Translations under genes and position numbers: made by a program
Part shown: positions 7,262 through 13,414 of the stretch, piece after piece
Layout: each line of letters begins with the position of its first letter
Numbering within the stretch: the first letter of the stretch is position 1
DNA from: Gammaproteobacteria bacterium
GTDB lineage: Bacteria > Pseudomonadota > Gammaproteobacteria > Pseudomonadales > Pseudomonadaceae
Direction of reading: 5' to 3'
Length of the DNA: 13,414 bases
NCBI GenBank assembly: GCA_012800475.1
Contig: JAAZJF010000192.1
Span: forward strand, 1 to 13,414
Notes under the pieces: model-generated
Database searches by the model: none
The model's input: only the letters and a program-made list of their open reading frames with translations
Told to the model about the DNA's origin: nothing

Positions 7262-7299
7262 GTGTATGGGTGCAGTCCACTGCGCTCATACACTCTTTT
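7262..7299 (+). terminator. Intrinsic terminator of hslVU
   Basis: GTGTATG (7262-7268) pairs with CATACAC (7287-7293) and GTGCAGT (7270-7276) pairs with ACTGCGC (7279-7285), joined by a G-T wobble at 69/86. The result is a nearly continuous 15-bp stem with two G-T wobbles, closing over CC. TCTTTT (7294-7299) follows. It starts 11 bases after the hslU stop. It is unusually close to the next gene: the DUF971 ribosome site lies only 4 bases beyond the T tract. Confidence 0.75.
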
Positions 7300-7311
7300 A
7301 TCGAGACATCT

Positions 7312-7686
7312 ATGCTGATTCCGACACGTATCAAACTCAATAAAAGCTCAAAAACACTGGAACTGGGTTACGCCAACGGCGAACAGTTTTCGTTACCTGC
7401 TGAGTTTTTACGCGTGCACTCTCCTTCAGCGCAAGTGCAAGGCCACGGCAATCCCATTTTGCAATACGGCAAACTGCATGTTGCCCTGACCCAAGTCCAA
7501 CCGGCCGGCAATTACGCGCTCAAACTGGTCTTTGATGACGGTCATGACTCAGGCTTATTCACTTGGGATTACCTCTACCAGCTCGGCACGCACTACACGC
7601 TGATGTGGCAAGCCTATTTAGAACAGCTCAAGGCCAGTGGACACTCGCGTGATCCCAGTGAGTCTGTTGTACGCTTGATGCTTTAA
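7312..7686 (+). CDS. DUF971 / gamma-butyrobetaine hydroxylase-like N-terminal domain protein
   Basis: A 124-residue protein consisting of a single DUF971 (GBBH-like_N) domain. In full-length gamma-butyrobetaine hydroxylases this domain precedes the catalytic dioxygenase; here it stands alone, with no dioxygenase region, and its role is not known. Family features are the LELGYANGEQFSLPAEFLR start, HSPSAQVQGHG and FDDGHDSGLFTWDYLYQLG. There are no cysteines. Close homologues sit directly after hslVU in Pseudomonas (PA5055-type). I use ATG 7312 with GAGAC at 7303-7307; an in-frame GTG at 7270 would add 14 residues but lies inside the hslU terminator stem and lacks a ribosome site. No own promoter is visible, so expression may depend on read-through of that terminator or on a promoter inside hslU. 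Confidence 0.88.
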   Translation: MLIPTRIKLNKSSKTLELGYANGEQFSLPAEFLRVHSPSAQVQGHGNPILQYGKLHVALTQVQPAGNYALKLVFDDGHDSGLFTWDYLYQLGTHYTLMWQAYLEQLKASGHSRDPSESVVRLML

Positions 7687-7703
7687 TCCACCTGCAGCAG
7701 CGC

Positions 7704-7979
7704 CTAACCTAGACGCTGATCCAACGCCTGCTCCATCTCGGCTTGCAAGCTGTCTTTAAAAGCCGATAACACCAGCCCCAGCTTTAATCTGACACACACC
7801 TGCGTCTCACCCACCCAGACCGATCCGTGTGCACCCCTGCGCTGCAGTATCAAGGTATCTGCATCCCAGTGATAGCGCACCTTATAGCGTTGTGCTAAAC
7901 GCTCAGCCAGATATTGCGCTTGCTCGCGTGCTGCTGCACGCCCCAATCGATGCTCACGTTCGATCACAATGGTACTCAT
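7704..7979 (-). CDS. Polyhydroxyalkanoic acid system (PHA_gran_rgn) family protein
   Basis: A 91-residue minus-strand protein (MSTIVIEREHRLGRAAAREQ at its N terminus, then AQYLAERLAQRYKVRYHWD and a SVWVGETQVCVRLKLG strand region) that I recognise as the small PHA_gran_rgn family, named for proximity to polyhydroxyalkanoate granule genes. Its molecular function is not established. ATG 7979-7977 has a strong AGGAG (plus 7985-7989). It converges on DUF971 with a 17-base gap and diverges from ubiE. In many Pseudomonas this gene lies between the phaC1ZC2D/phaIF cluster and ubiE; here none of those pha genes is present between DUF971 and ubiE, so it is an orphan of that locus. No convincing terminator is visible in the convergent gap. 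Confidence 0.82.
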   Translation of the reverse strand: MSTIVIEREHRLGRAAAREQAQYLAERLAQRYKVRYHWDADTLILQRRGAHGSVWVGETQVCVRLKLGLVLSAFKDSLQAEMEQALDQRLG

Positions 7980-8058
7980 TTTTACTCCTGTTGCTGCCAG
8001 ATCAAGCTTATGTACGGACAGTTACACACATGATATTGCGAGGAATTGGTCTGGCGTC

Positions 8059-8087
8059 AAGACAAACCGCGCTGTGGGTATTAGAAT
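8059..8087 (+). promoter_or_regulatory. Candidate sigma-70 promoter for ubiE operon
   Basis: AAGACA (8059-8064), a 17-base spacer and TAGAAT (8082-8087) match the consensus at 4/6 and 5/6 positions. The start would be near 8094, about 10 bases before the AAGG ribosome site (8104-8107) of ubiE. It is the best candidate in the 137-base divergent spacer between the PHA_gran_rgn gene and ubiE, and no transcription comes from upstream on the plus strand because the neighbouring gene is on the minus strand. Confidence 0.45.
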
Positions 8088-8116
8088 GCTCAGTAATCTG
8101 TCTAAGGTGAAGTATT

Positions 8117-8887
8117 ATGAGCAATCCACATCAGCCTAATCCTAACGAGCAAACCACCCACTTTGGCTTTCAAGATGTACCTGAAAGCCAAAAAGCGGAA
8201 AAAGTTGCTGAAGTGTTTCACTCTGTTGCCGCCCGTTACGACATTATGAATGACGTACTTTCCGGTGGTATGCACCGTCTGTGGAAACGTTTTACGATTG
8301 AATTATCAGGCGTACGTCGTGGCCATAAAGTCCTTGATATCGCCGGTGGCACGGGTGATTTAGCACGTAAGTTCTCCAGCCTCGTCGGCCCTGATGGCGA
8401 AGTGGTGCTGGCAGATATCAACGCTTCAATGCTTAAAGTGGGCCGTGATCGCTTACTTGATAAGGGTGTGGCAGGCAATATCAACTTTGTCCAAGCCGAC
8501 GCTGAAAAACTACCCTTTCCCGACAATCACTTTGATGTTGTGACCATCGCCTTTGGTTTGCGTAATGTCACCCACAAGGAAGACGCATTGCGCTCCATGC
8601 TGCGTGTACTTAAGCCCGGTGGACGTTTACTGATTTTAGAGTTCTCTAAGCCCAGCAACCCACTGTTGTCTAAGTTTTATGATGCCTATTCATTTAAGTT
8701 TATGCCTTTGGCCGGCAAACTTATCACTGATGATGCCGACAGCTACCGCTACTTAGCTGAATCCATCCGCATGCACCCTGACCAAGAAACGTTAAAAGCC
8801 ATGATGGCGGATGCCGGTTTTGAGCGTATTACTTTCCATAATATGACCGGTGGCATTGTCGCCCTACACCGCGGAATCAAACCTTAA
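8117..8887 (+). CDS. ubiE: UbiE, ubiquinone/menaquinone C-methyltransferase
   Basis: SAM-dependent C-methyltransferase of the ubiquinone pathway (2-polyprenyl-6-methoxy-1,4-benzoquinol methylation) and, where present, demethylmenaquinone methylation. The 256-residue sequence has the UbiE/COQ5 signatures: VFHSVAARYDIMNDVLSGGMHRLWKR near the N terminus, SAM motif I VLDIAGGTG at 72-80, LADINASML, QADAEKLPFPD, the family signature FGLRNVTHKEDAL, RVLKPGGRLLILEFSKP, and the C-terminal DADSYRYLAESIRMHPDQ block. It opens a long plus-strand gene run; its stop codon overlaps the ubiJ start by one base, so translation is probably coupled. ATG 8117 is preceded by AAGGTGA. Confidence 0.97.
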   Translation: MSNPHQPNPNEQTTHFGFQDVPESQKAEKVAEVFHSVAARYDIMNDVLSGGMHRLWKRFTIELSGVRRGHKVLDIAGGTGDLARKFSSLVGPDGEVVLADINASMLKVGRDRLLDKGVAGNINFVQADAEKLPFPDNHFDVVTIAFGLRNVTHKEDALRSMLRVLKPGGRLLILEFSKPSNPLLSKFYDAYSFKFMPLAGKLITDDADSYRYLAESIRMHPDQETLKAMMADAGFERITFHNMTGGIVALHRGIKP

Positions 8888-9504
8888 TGATCATGCAGTT
8901 CGCTTTGGCCAGTGCCGAAACGGCCATGAATCGTGCATTGCAACTGGATAGCACCGCCTGCTCACGCTTGGCACCGCTCGCAGGACAAGTGATTGCCATT
9001 GTCTGTACGCGGCCCGCCATGACGGTGTATTTGATCCCGCTGGCTGAAGGTATTCAACTGGCCCAACACTGGGAAGCGCCAGCAGACTGCACATTAACGG
9101 CACCGGCTAATCTGTTGCTCAAGCTGGTCACACAAGCTGATAAAACCAGCGTGCTGCATCATCCCGATGTGAGTTTAGATGGTAATAGCGGATTATTGAT
9201 GACGCTGGCTGAGATTTTTCAAAGCTTGGAGCTCGACTGGGAATATGAAGTTGCACGCTGGTTAGGCCCATTGCCGACGGCACTGCTCAGCAAGCATTTG
9301 CGCAGCCGTCGTGATTGGACCCTAGAATCTGCACGTAGCTTGCACCTCAACATGGCAGATTACTTAGCTGAAGAGTCGCGCACACTGGTGGGACGCCTTG
9401 AGGCGCAAACACGCTTTAACGAAATTGACCAACTCAAACTTAATTTAGATCGCCTCGATGCACGTATCGCGCTCTTATTGAAACGGAATCCAAAGCCTCT
9501 ATGA
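8887..9504 (+). CDS. ubiJ: UbiJ, SCP2-domain ubiquinone biosynthesis accessory protein
   Basis: UbiJ (formerly YigP) is a non-catalytic lipid-binding protein of the soluble Ubi complex, where with UbiK it helps present the hydrophobic intermediates. The 205-residue product has an SCP2-like domain over roughly residues 15-118 and a heptad-like, charged C-terminal helix (about 165-198, RLEAQTRFNEIDQLKLNLDR) as in UbiJ. Sequence conservation in this family is low, so position between ubiE and ubiB is a main support. The start ATG 8887 shares its A with the ubiE TAA; a second ATG at 8893 is possible, but GGAA at 8873-8876 fits 8887 better. Its TGA overlaps the ubiB ATG by four bases. Confidence 0.9.
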   Translation: MIMQFALASAETAMNRALQLDSTACSRLAPLAGQVIAIVCTRPAMTVYLIPLAEGIQLAQHWEAPADCTLTAPANLLLKLVTQADKTSVLHHPDVSLDGNSGLLMTLAEIFQSLELDWEYEVARWLGPLPTALLSKHLRSRRDWTLESARSLHLNMADYLAEESRTLVGRLEAQTRFNEIDQLKLNLDRLDARIALLLKRNPKPL

Positions 9505-11081
9505 AGCTGCTTGCCATCCGCCGTCTCTGGCGCATTCTGCGGGTCACATTACGTTACCGTTTGGATGATTTAGTCTTTGCCCTGCCCTTGCCTTGGCATG
9601 TGCGTATCTTGCAAGCCGTGATGCCTTGGCGTTGGTTGGCACGTTCGCCATCCCAGTGGTCACGCGGTGAAGCCTTACGTTTAGCCCTGGAAGATTTAGG
9701 GCCGGTGTTTGTTAAGTTCGGGCAAATATTATCCACTCGCCGCGACTTATTACCGCCTGATATCGCTGATGAAATGGCTAAGCTGCAAGATCAAGTGCCG
9801 CCTTTTTCTTCAGAACACGCCATGCGCCTGATCGAAGAGCAATTGGGCGCTAAGATTGATGATGTATTTAGTGAGTTTTCCAGTGCACCACTAGCCTCCG
9901 CATCCATTGCTCAAGTGCATGCTGCGCGTTTAAAAACCGGCGAAGATGTGGTGGTGAAGGTTATTCGACCTGGCTTAAAACCTATTATTGCCCAAGATAT
10001 TGCTTGGTTACTGTTGCTGGCCGGTCTGGTCGAACGCGCATCACCTGAAGCACGCCGCCTGCACCCTAAAGAAGTGGTCAGCGATTACGAGAAAACCATT
10101 TATGACGAGCTGGACTTATTGCGTGAAGCAGCCAATGCCAGCCAACTGCGTCGTAACTTTATCGACTCACCACTGTTGTATGTCCCCGAGATTTACTGGC
10201 AGTGGAGCCGCCCTCAAGTACTGGTGATGGAGCGTATTTACGGGGTAGCAGTCACTGATATGGCCACTTTAGCCGATCAAGGTACCGACCTGAAAAAACT
10301 AGCTGAACGCGGCGTAGAAATATTTTTCACGCAAGTGTTTCGTGATAGTTTTTTTCATGCGGACATGCACCCAGGTAATATTTTCGTTAGCACCCGTACA
10401 CCTTGGGATCCGCAATATATCGCTATTGACTGCGGCATTATTGGCTCACTTACACCCGAAGATCAGGATTACCTCGCCCGTAACCTCTTAGCGTTTTTCA
10501 AGCGTGACTACCGCAAAGTCGCACAGTTGCATATCGATTCGGGCTGGGTGCCCAGTGACACGCGTGTGAATGAGTTTGAAGCGGCGATTCGTACAGTCTG
10601 TGAGCCCATTTTTGAGCGCCCACTCAAGGATATTTCCTTTGGGCATTTGCTCCTGCATTTATTCAATACAGCACGGCGCTTTAATATGGAAGTGCAACCG
10701 CAACTGGTGTTGCTGCAAAAAACTTTGTTGAATATTGAAGGCTTAGGTCGTCAACTCTATCCTGACTTAGATCTTTGGAGCACCGCACAACCCTACTTAG
10801 AGCGCTGGATGCGTGAGCGCTATATGCCTAAGCATGTCTTGGGCAATTTGCAGCAACAATTTGAGAAACTACCGCATGTGGCCAATATGCTGCGCGATAG
10901 CGTCGAAAAATTCAGTGCCACACCTGAGCCACGCCGCAATCCTCAAGACTGGCTCCATACAGTCTTAGGCGCTGGCCTGCTCGTCGCCAGTGCGCAATTG
11001 GGTTTAGCTTTTGAGCTGCAAACCTGGCCCGCTTGGCTGATGCTCAGTGCCGGCCTTGTTTTAGTACTGCGCCGCGCATAG
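9501..11081 (+). CDS. ubiB: UbiB, ABC1/ADCK-family atypical kinase-like ATPase for ubiquinone biosynthesis
   Basis: UbiB is a membrane-anchored protein-kinase-like ATPase needed for ubiquinone synthesis; its exact role is thought to be in extracting or presenting lipid intermediates. The 526-residue protein carries the UbiB-specific KxGQ motif (K72-F-G-Q75), the alanine-rich nucleotide loop ASASIAQVH ending at 140, the ATP-binding lysine in VVVKV (K153), the ExD-type YDELDLL segment, HADMHPGN at 286-293, and DCG at 310-312 in place of the kinase DFG, as in E. coli UbiB. Two hydrophobic helices lie at the C terminus (about 487-523). The start overlaps the ubiJ stop (ATGA), indicating translational coupling. 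Confidence 0.97.
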   Translation: MKLLAIRRLWRILRVTLRYRLDDLVFALPLPWHVRILQAVMPWRWLARSPSQWSRGEALRLALEDLGPVFVKFGQILSTRRDLLPPDIADEMAKLQDQVPPFSSEHAMRLIEEQLGAKIDDVFSEFSSAPLASASIAQVHAARLKTGEDVVVKVIRPGLKPIIAQDIAWLLLLAGLVERASPEARRLHPKEVVSDYEKTIYDELDLLREAANASQLRRNFIDSPLLYVPEIYWQWSRPQVLVMERIYGVAVTDMATLADQGTDLKKLAERGVEIFFTQVFRDSFFHADMHPGNIFVSTRTPWDPQYIAIDCGIIGSLTPEDQDYLARNLLAFFKRDYRKVAQLHIDSGWVPSDTRVNEFEAAIRTVCEPIFERPLKDISFGHLLLHLFNTARRFNMEVQPQLVLLQKTLLNIEGLGRQLYPDLDLWSTAQPYLERWMRERYMPKHVLGNLQQQFEKLPHVANMLRDSVEKFSATPEPRRNPQDWLHTVLGAGLLVASAQLGLAFELQTWPAWLMLSAGLVLVLRRA

Positions 11082-11131
11082 TCATTGTTTTACACTGCAA
11101 CTTTTATACTTCAAAACTGATTGAGAACAAC

Positions 11132-11512
11132 ATGAGCAACTGGTTAGACGATATTAAATGGGACGAAAAAGGCTTAATTCCAGCCATCGCCCAAGACTAT
11201 AAAACCAATCGCGTATTAATGGTGGCGTGGCTCAATCGTGAGTCATTGGCATTGACCGTACAAGAACAGCGCGCCATCTATTGGTCACGCTCACGCCAAA
11301 AACTCTGGCGCAAAGGTGAAGAGTCCGGACACATTCAGAAACTGCATGAAGTGCAGCTCGATTGTGATGCCGATGTTATTATTCTCAAGGTTGAGCAAAT
11401 CGGTGATATCGCCTGCCATACGGGTCGCCACAGTTGTTTTTATCGCGTACTCACCGACGGTCAATGGCAAACAGTTGAGCCGGTGCTAAAAAATCCGAAT
11501 GATATTTATTAA
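11132..11512 (+). CDS. hisI: HisI, phosphoribosyl-AMP cyclohydrolase
   Basis: Opens the adenine ring of phosphoribosyl-AMP, the third step of histidine biosynthesis. The 126-residue monofunctional enzyme has the zinc/magnesium ligand segments D77-C-D-A-D81 and C95-HTGRHS-C102, and the conserved YWSRSRQKLWRKGEESGH block. An in-frame upstream ATG at 11033 lies within ubiB and would add 33 residues unlike the family; ATG 11132 with GAGAA (11123-11127) gives MSNWLDDIKWDEKGLIPAIA, the usual N terminus. It sits 50 bases after ubiB. Histidine genes here are separate hisI and hisE, unlike the fused enzyme of enteric bacteria, and are embedded between ubi and tat genes as in Pseudomonas. Confidence 0.96.
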   Translation: MSNWLDDIKWDEKGLIPAIAQDYKTNRVLMVAWLNRESLALTVQEQRAIYWSRSRQKLWRKGEESGHIQKLHEVQLDCDADVIILKVEQIGDIACHTGRHSCFYRVLTDGQWQTVEPVLKNPNDIY

Positions 11513-11523
11513 GGCTGATACCT

Positions 11524-11859
11524 ATGACTGACGATATTTTACGCCGCGTAGCGCACGTGATTGAATCGCGTAAAAACGCTGATCCAAGTTCATCCTATGT
11601 GGCCAGCTTGCATCATAAAGGTTTGAACAAAATCTTAGAAAAAGTTGGCGAAGAAGCGGTTGAAACTATTCTTGCAGCTAAAGATGCAGCGCATTCAAAA
11701 AACAGCGATGATGTGATTTATGAAACCGCTGATTTGTGGTTTCACAGCTTAGTAATGCTCTCAGCATTAGACTTAGAACCACAAGCCGTACTGGCAGAGC
11801 TTGAGCGCCGCTTTGGTTTGTCAGGGCATGCTGAAAAAGCAGCCCGTACACCTTCTTAA
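11524..11859 (+). CDS. hisE: HisE, phosphoribosyl-ATP pyrophosphohydrolase
   Basis: Hydrolyses phosphoribosyl-ATP to phosphoribosyl-AMP and pyrophosphate, supplying the HisI substrate. The 111-residue all-helical MazG-like protein shows the catalytic metal-binding block EKVGEEAVETILAAK (39-53, with E43, E44 and E47 likely ligands) and YETADLWFH (66-74, with E67 and D70). The N terminus MTDDILRRVAHVIESRK and the SSYVASLHHKG segment are also family-typical. It starts 11 bases after hisI, with AAGG (11511-11514) overlapping the hisI stop, so the two are co-translated. tatA follows after 25 bases. Confidence 0.96.
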   Translation: MTDDILRRVAHVIESRKNADPSSSYVASLHHKGLNKILEKVGEEAVETILAAKDAAHSKNSDDVIYETADLWFHSLVMLSALDLEPQAVLAELERRFGLSGHAEKAARTPS

Positions 11860-11884
11860 TTATTCGTTTTACGGAGCACACATT

Positions 11885-12121
11885 ATGGGCGGTATTAGCA
11901 TTTGGCAATTACTGATTATTTTAGCTATCGTTGTTTTACTCTTTGGCACCAAGCGTCTTAAAGGTATAGGTGGTGACTTAGGTGATGCCATTAAAGGCTT
12001 TAAAAAAGCAGTCGACAGTACTGACGACAAACCTACACCAACGGTAGAAAAGACTGAAGCAACAGGGCAAACCTTTGATGCTAAAACAGAGCACGTTGAA
12101 GATCCTTCATCTAAAAAATGA
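11885..12121 (+). CDS. tatA: TatA, twin-arginine translocase channel subunit
   Basis: TatA multimers form or loosen the passage for folded twin-arginine proteins in the inner membrane. The 78-residue protein begins MGGISIWQLLIILAIVVLLFGTK: short periplasmic end, one transmembrane helix (about 4-20), the F20-G-T-K hinge, then an amphipathic helix with the conserved F39 (IKGFKKA) and an acidic, unstructured tail. The reading frame is open upstream to 11801, within hisE, but the family N terminus and GGAG at 11873-11876 fix ATG 11885. The gene heads tatABC and is only 25 bases from hisE, so it may share the upstream transcript. Confidence 0.97.
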   Translation: MGGISIWQLLIILAIVVLLFGTKRLKGIGGDLGDAIKGFKKAVDSTDDKPTPTVEKTEATGQTFDAKTEHVEDPSSKK

Positions 12122-12129
12122 GCTAAAGC

Positions 12130-12468
12130 ATGTTTGATATTGGCTTCTCTGAACTGATTCTGATTGGCGTCGTGGCGCTTTTAGTGCTCGGCCCTGAACG
12201 TTTGCCTGGCGCAGCACGGGTGGCCGGCTTATGGTTGGGACGTATCAAGCGTGGCTTTAATTCGATCAAAGAAGATGTTGAGCGCGAACTGGGCGCGGAT
12301 GATATCCGCCGTGAATTACGCAACGAAGACATTTTAGAAAAAGAGCGCAAAATACTGAAAGACACAGCGCAAAAAGCGCAGCACATTTTAAACGATAAAC
12401 CACTTGATGGACTGTCTAGCAGTATCACTAAAAACAGCGCCAAGATTGATAAAGAGCATTCCTCATGA
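12130..12468 (+). CDS. tatB: TatB, twin-arginine translocase receptor subunit
   Basis: TatB pairs with TatC to bind twin-arginine signal peptides. The 112-residue protein has MFDIGFSELILIGVVALLVLG with the conserved polar E8 in the transmembrane helix (5-21), the hinge GPERLPGAARVAGLW, and an amphipathic helix to about residue 60. The C-terminal tail is short: E. coli TatB is 171 residues and P. aeruginosa, as I recall, about 141. It starts 8 bases after tatA with only a weak ribosome site (GAG at 12120-12122), which suggests coupling to tatA translation. Its stop overlaps the tatC start by four bases. Confidence 0.95.
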   Translation: MFDIGFSELILIGVVALLVLGPERLPGAARVAGLWLGRIKRGFNSIKEDVERELGADDIRRELRNEDILEKERKILKDTAQKAQHILNDKPLDGLSSSITKNSAKIDKEHSS

Positions 12469-13262
12469 GCACACCGCAACAGCCTGATACAGCCATGCCC
12501 TTGGTTGCCCACTTGACTGAACTGCGCACCCGCTTATTGCGCTGTGTGTTAGCCGTACTGGTGATTTTTGCGGGCCTGTTTTATTTTGCTCAAGATATTT
12601 ATGCTCTAGTGGCAGCCCCTTTGCGCGCGTATCTGCCCGAAGGCGCGACCATGATTGCCACTGGGGTGGCCTCACCTTTTCTGACCCCCTTTAAGCTGAC
12701 CATGGTGGTGTCACTGTTCCTGAGCATGCCAGTGATTTTGCAGCAGATTTGGGGCTTTATTGCACCGGGCTTATACAAACACGAAAAACGTATCGCCGTA
12801 CCACTCTTAATTGCCAGCGTGATTTTATTTTACACCGGTATGGCCTTTGCATATTTTGTGGTTTTTCCGATTATGTTTGGCTTCTTTACCAGCGTAACGC
12901 CGCAAGGTGTCGAGATGATGACCGATATTGGTCAGTATTTAGACTTTGTCTTAACCTTGTTTTTTGCCTTTGGTGTGGCATTTGAAATCCCAGTTGCGAC
13001 CTTTTTATTGGTGTGGATTGGTATCGTCAATGTTGCCACCCTGCGCAAAAGCCGCCCTTATGTGGTTGTCGGCTGCTTCATAGTTGGTATGTTACTCACA
13101 CCGCCCGATATTTTTTCGCAAACATTACTGGCGATTCCGATGTGGTTTCTGTTTGAAGTGGGCGTGCTATTTGGCAGTTTAATTCAAAAAGAACGTGAAA
13201 CTAAAACTGCAACAGACACGACCGACAAAGACGATGAACACACACCGCCTATGCAACCATGA
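12465..13262 (+). CDS. tatC: TatC, twin-arginine translocase signal-peptide-binding subunit
   Basis: TatC is the polytopic membrane core that recognises the twin-arginine signal. The 265-residue protein has the N-terminal cytoplasmic HLTELRTRL motif (H16 to L24, with E19), six predicted transmembrane helices, the signal-binding cytoplasmic loop with FIAPGLYKHEKR, a conserved glutamate in AFEIPV (transmembrane helix 4), and the loop GMLLTPPDIFSQ before the last helices. The tail after about residue 240 is hydrophilic and charged. The start overlaps tatB (ATGA) and the end overlaps rsmE (ATGA), a tight translational chain. Confidence 0.97.
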   Translation: MSTPQQPDTAMPLVAHLTELRTRLLRCVLAVLVIFAGLFYFAQDIYALVAAPLRAYLPEGATMIATGVASPFLTPFKLTMVVSLFLSMPVILQQIWGFIAPGLYKHEKRIAVPLLIASVILFYTGMAFAYFVVFPIMFGFFTSVTPQGVEMMTDIGQYLDFVLTLFFAFGVAFEIPVATFLLVWIGIVNVATLRKSRPYVVVGCFIVGMLLTPPDIFSQTLLAIPMWFLFEVGVLFGSLIQKERETKTATDTTDKDDEHTPPMQP

Positions 13263-13414
13263 ATTTGCTGTTATTACATGAAGCCGATTTTATTGCTGTT
13301 GACCGTGTGCGCATTAGCGATCGGCGCTTGCAACACCTCAACACAGTCAATAAAGCCAGCGTTGGCCAAACTTTGCGCGCTGGCCGCTTAGGCGGTCTAC
13401 AAGGTCAAGCAACA
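13259..13414 (+). CDS. rsmE: RsmE, 16S rRNA m3U1498 methyltransferase (N-terminal part)
   Basis: The first 52 codons are present before the right edge. The start MNLLLLHEADFIAVDRVRIS followed by DRRLQHLNTVNKASVGQTLRAG matches the N-terminal PUA-like RNA-binding domain of RsmE, which methylates N3 of U1498 in 16S rRNA; the catalytic SPOUT domain lies beyond the window. ATG 13259 overlaps the tatC TGA by four bases. The link of tatC to rsmE is also found in Pseudomonas. Confidence 0.9.
   Translation, partial: MNLLLLHEADFIAVDRVRISDRRLQHLNTVNKASVGQTLRAGRLGGLQGQAT

Noticed and set aside
7698..7718. Small hairpin CAGCG/CGCTG between the convergent DUF971 and PHA_gran_rgn genes
   Set aside because: Only 5 bp with an 11-base loop and no T run on either strand; not a credible terminator.
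7829..8110. 93-codon plus-strand open frame across the PHA_gran_rgn gene and ubiE spacer
   Set aside because: Most of it is antisense to the PHA_gran_rgn gene, which has a strong ribosome site and family match; the remainder covers the ubiE promoter region.
11085..11110. Possible promoter before hisI (TTGTTT and TATACT)
   Set aside because: The -10 match is good, but the spacer is only 14 bases and the -35 matches at 3/6; too weak to list.
12123..12512. 129-codon minus-strand open frame across tatB and tatC
   Set aside because: Antisense to conserved tatB/tatC sequence, without a recognisable product.
1..13414. Search for a novel system, mobile element, CRISPR array, tRNA or rRNA
   Set aside because: Almost every base belongs to recognised housekeeping genes in conserved order; no array repeats, transposase, integrase, attachment repeat or tRNA-like fold was seen.

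Overview
This is an ordinary, gene-dense housekeeping stretch of a gammaproteobacterial chromosome. Protein sequences and gene order (priA, argS, ftsN, hslVU, DUF971, ubiE, ubiJ, ubiB, hisI, hisE, tatABC, rsmE) fit Pseudomonadaceae best. Base composition is only moderate in GC and TTA leucine codons are frequent, which suggests one of the lower-GC lineages (Thiopseudomonas/Denitrificimonas-like) rather than P. aeruginosa or P. putida. That placement is inferred from memory of family sequences, not from a search.

Layout. The start of elbB (minus strand, cut by the left edge) diverges from priA across a 212-base spacer. priA (GTG start) is followed by a short spacer with a candidate sigma-70 promoter, then argS and, one base later, ftsN. 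A 275-base spacer after ftsN holds hairpins, a terminator-like stem with a T run, and a near-consensus heat-shock (sigma-32) promoter that drives hslV (TTG start) and hslU. A long stem with a T-rich tail closes hslVU immediately before a DUF971 gene. A minus-strand PHA-granule-region protein gene converges on DUF971 and diverges from ubiE. From ubiE to the right edge all genes are on the plus strand and mostly touch or overlap: ubiE-ubiJ-ubiB (ubiquinone), hisI-hisE (histidine), tatA-tatB-tatC (twin-arginine export), and the start of rsmE.

Functions. The window covers replication restart (PriA), arginyl-tRNA charging, septal peptidoglycan/divisome function (FtsN), heat-shock proteolysis (HslVU), ubiquinone biosynthesis, two successive histidine steps, and folded-protein export. 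The points most worth attention are regulatory or comparative: the sigma-32 promoter, the hslU terminator, the absence of the pha polyester genes from the place where many Pseudomonas carry them while one PHA-associated gene remains, and a cysteine inside the PriA Walker A motif. I found no mobile element, CRISPR array, tRNA, rRNA or undescribed multi-gene system.
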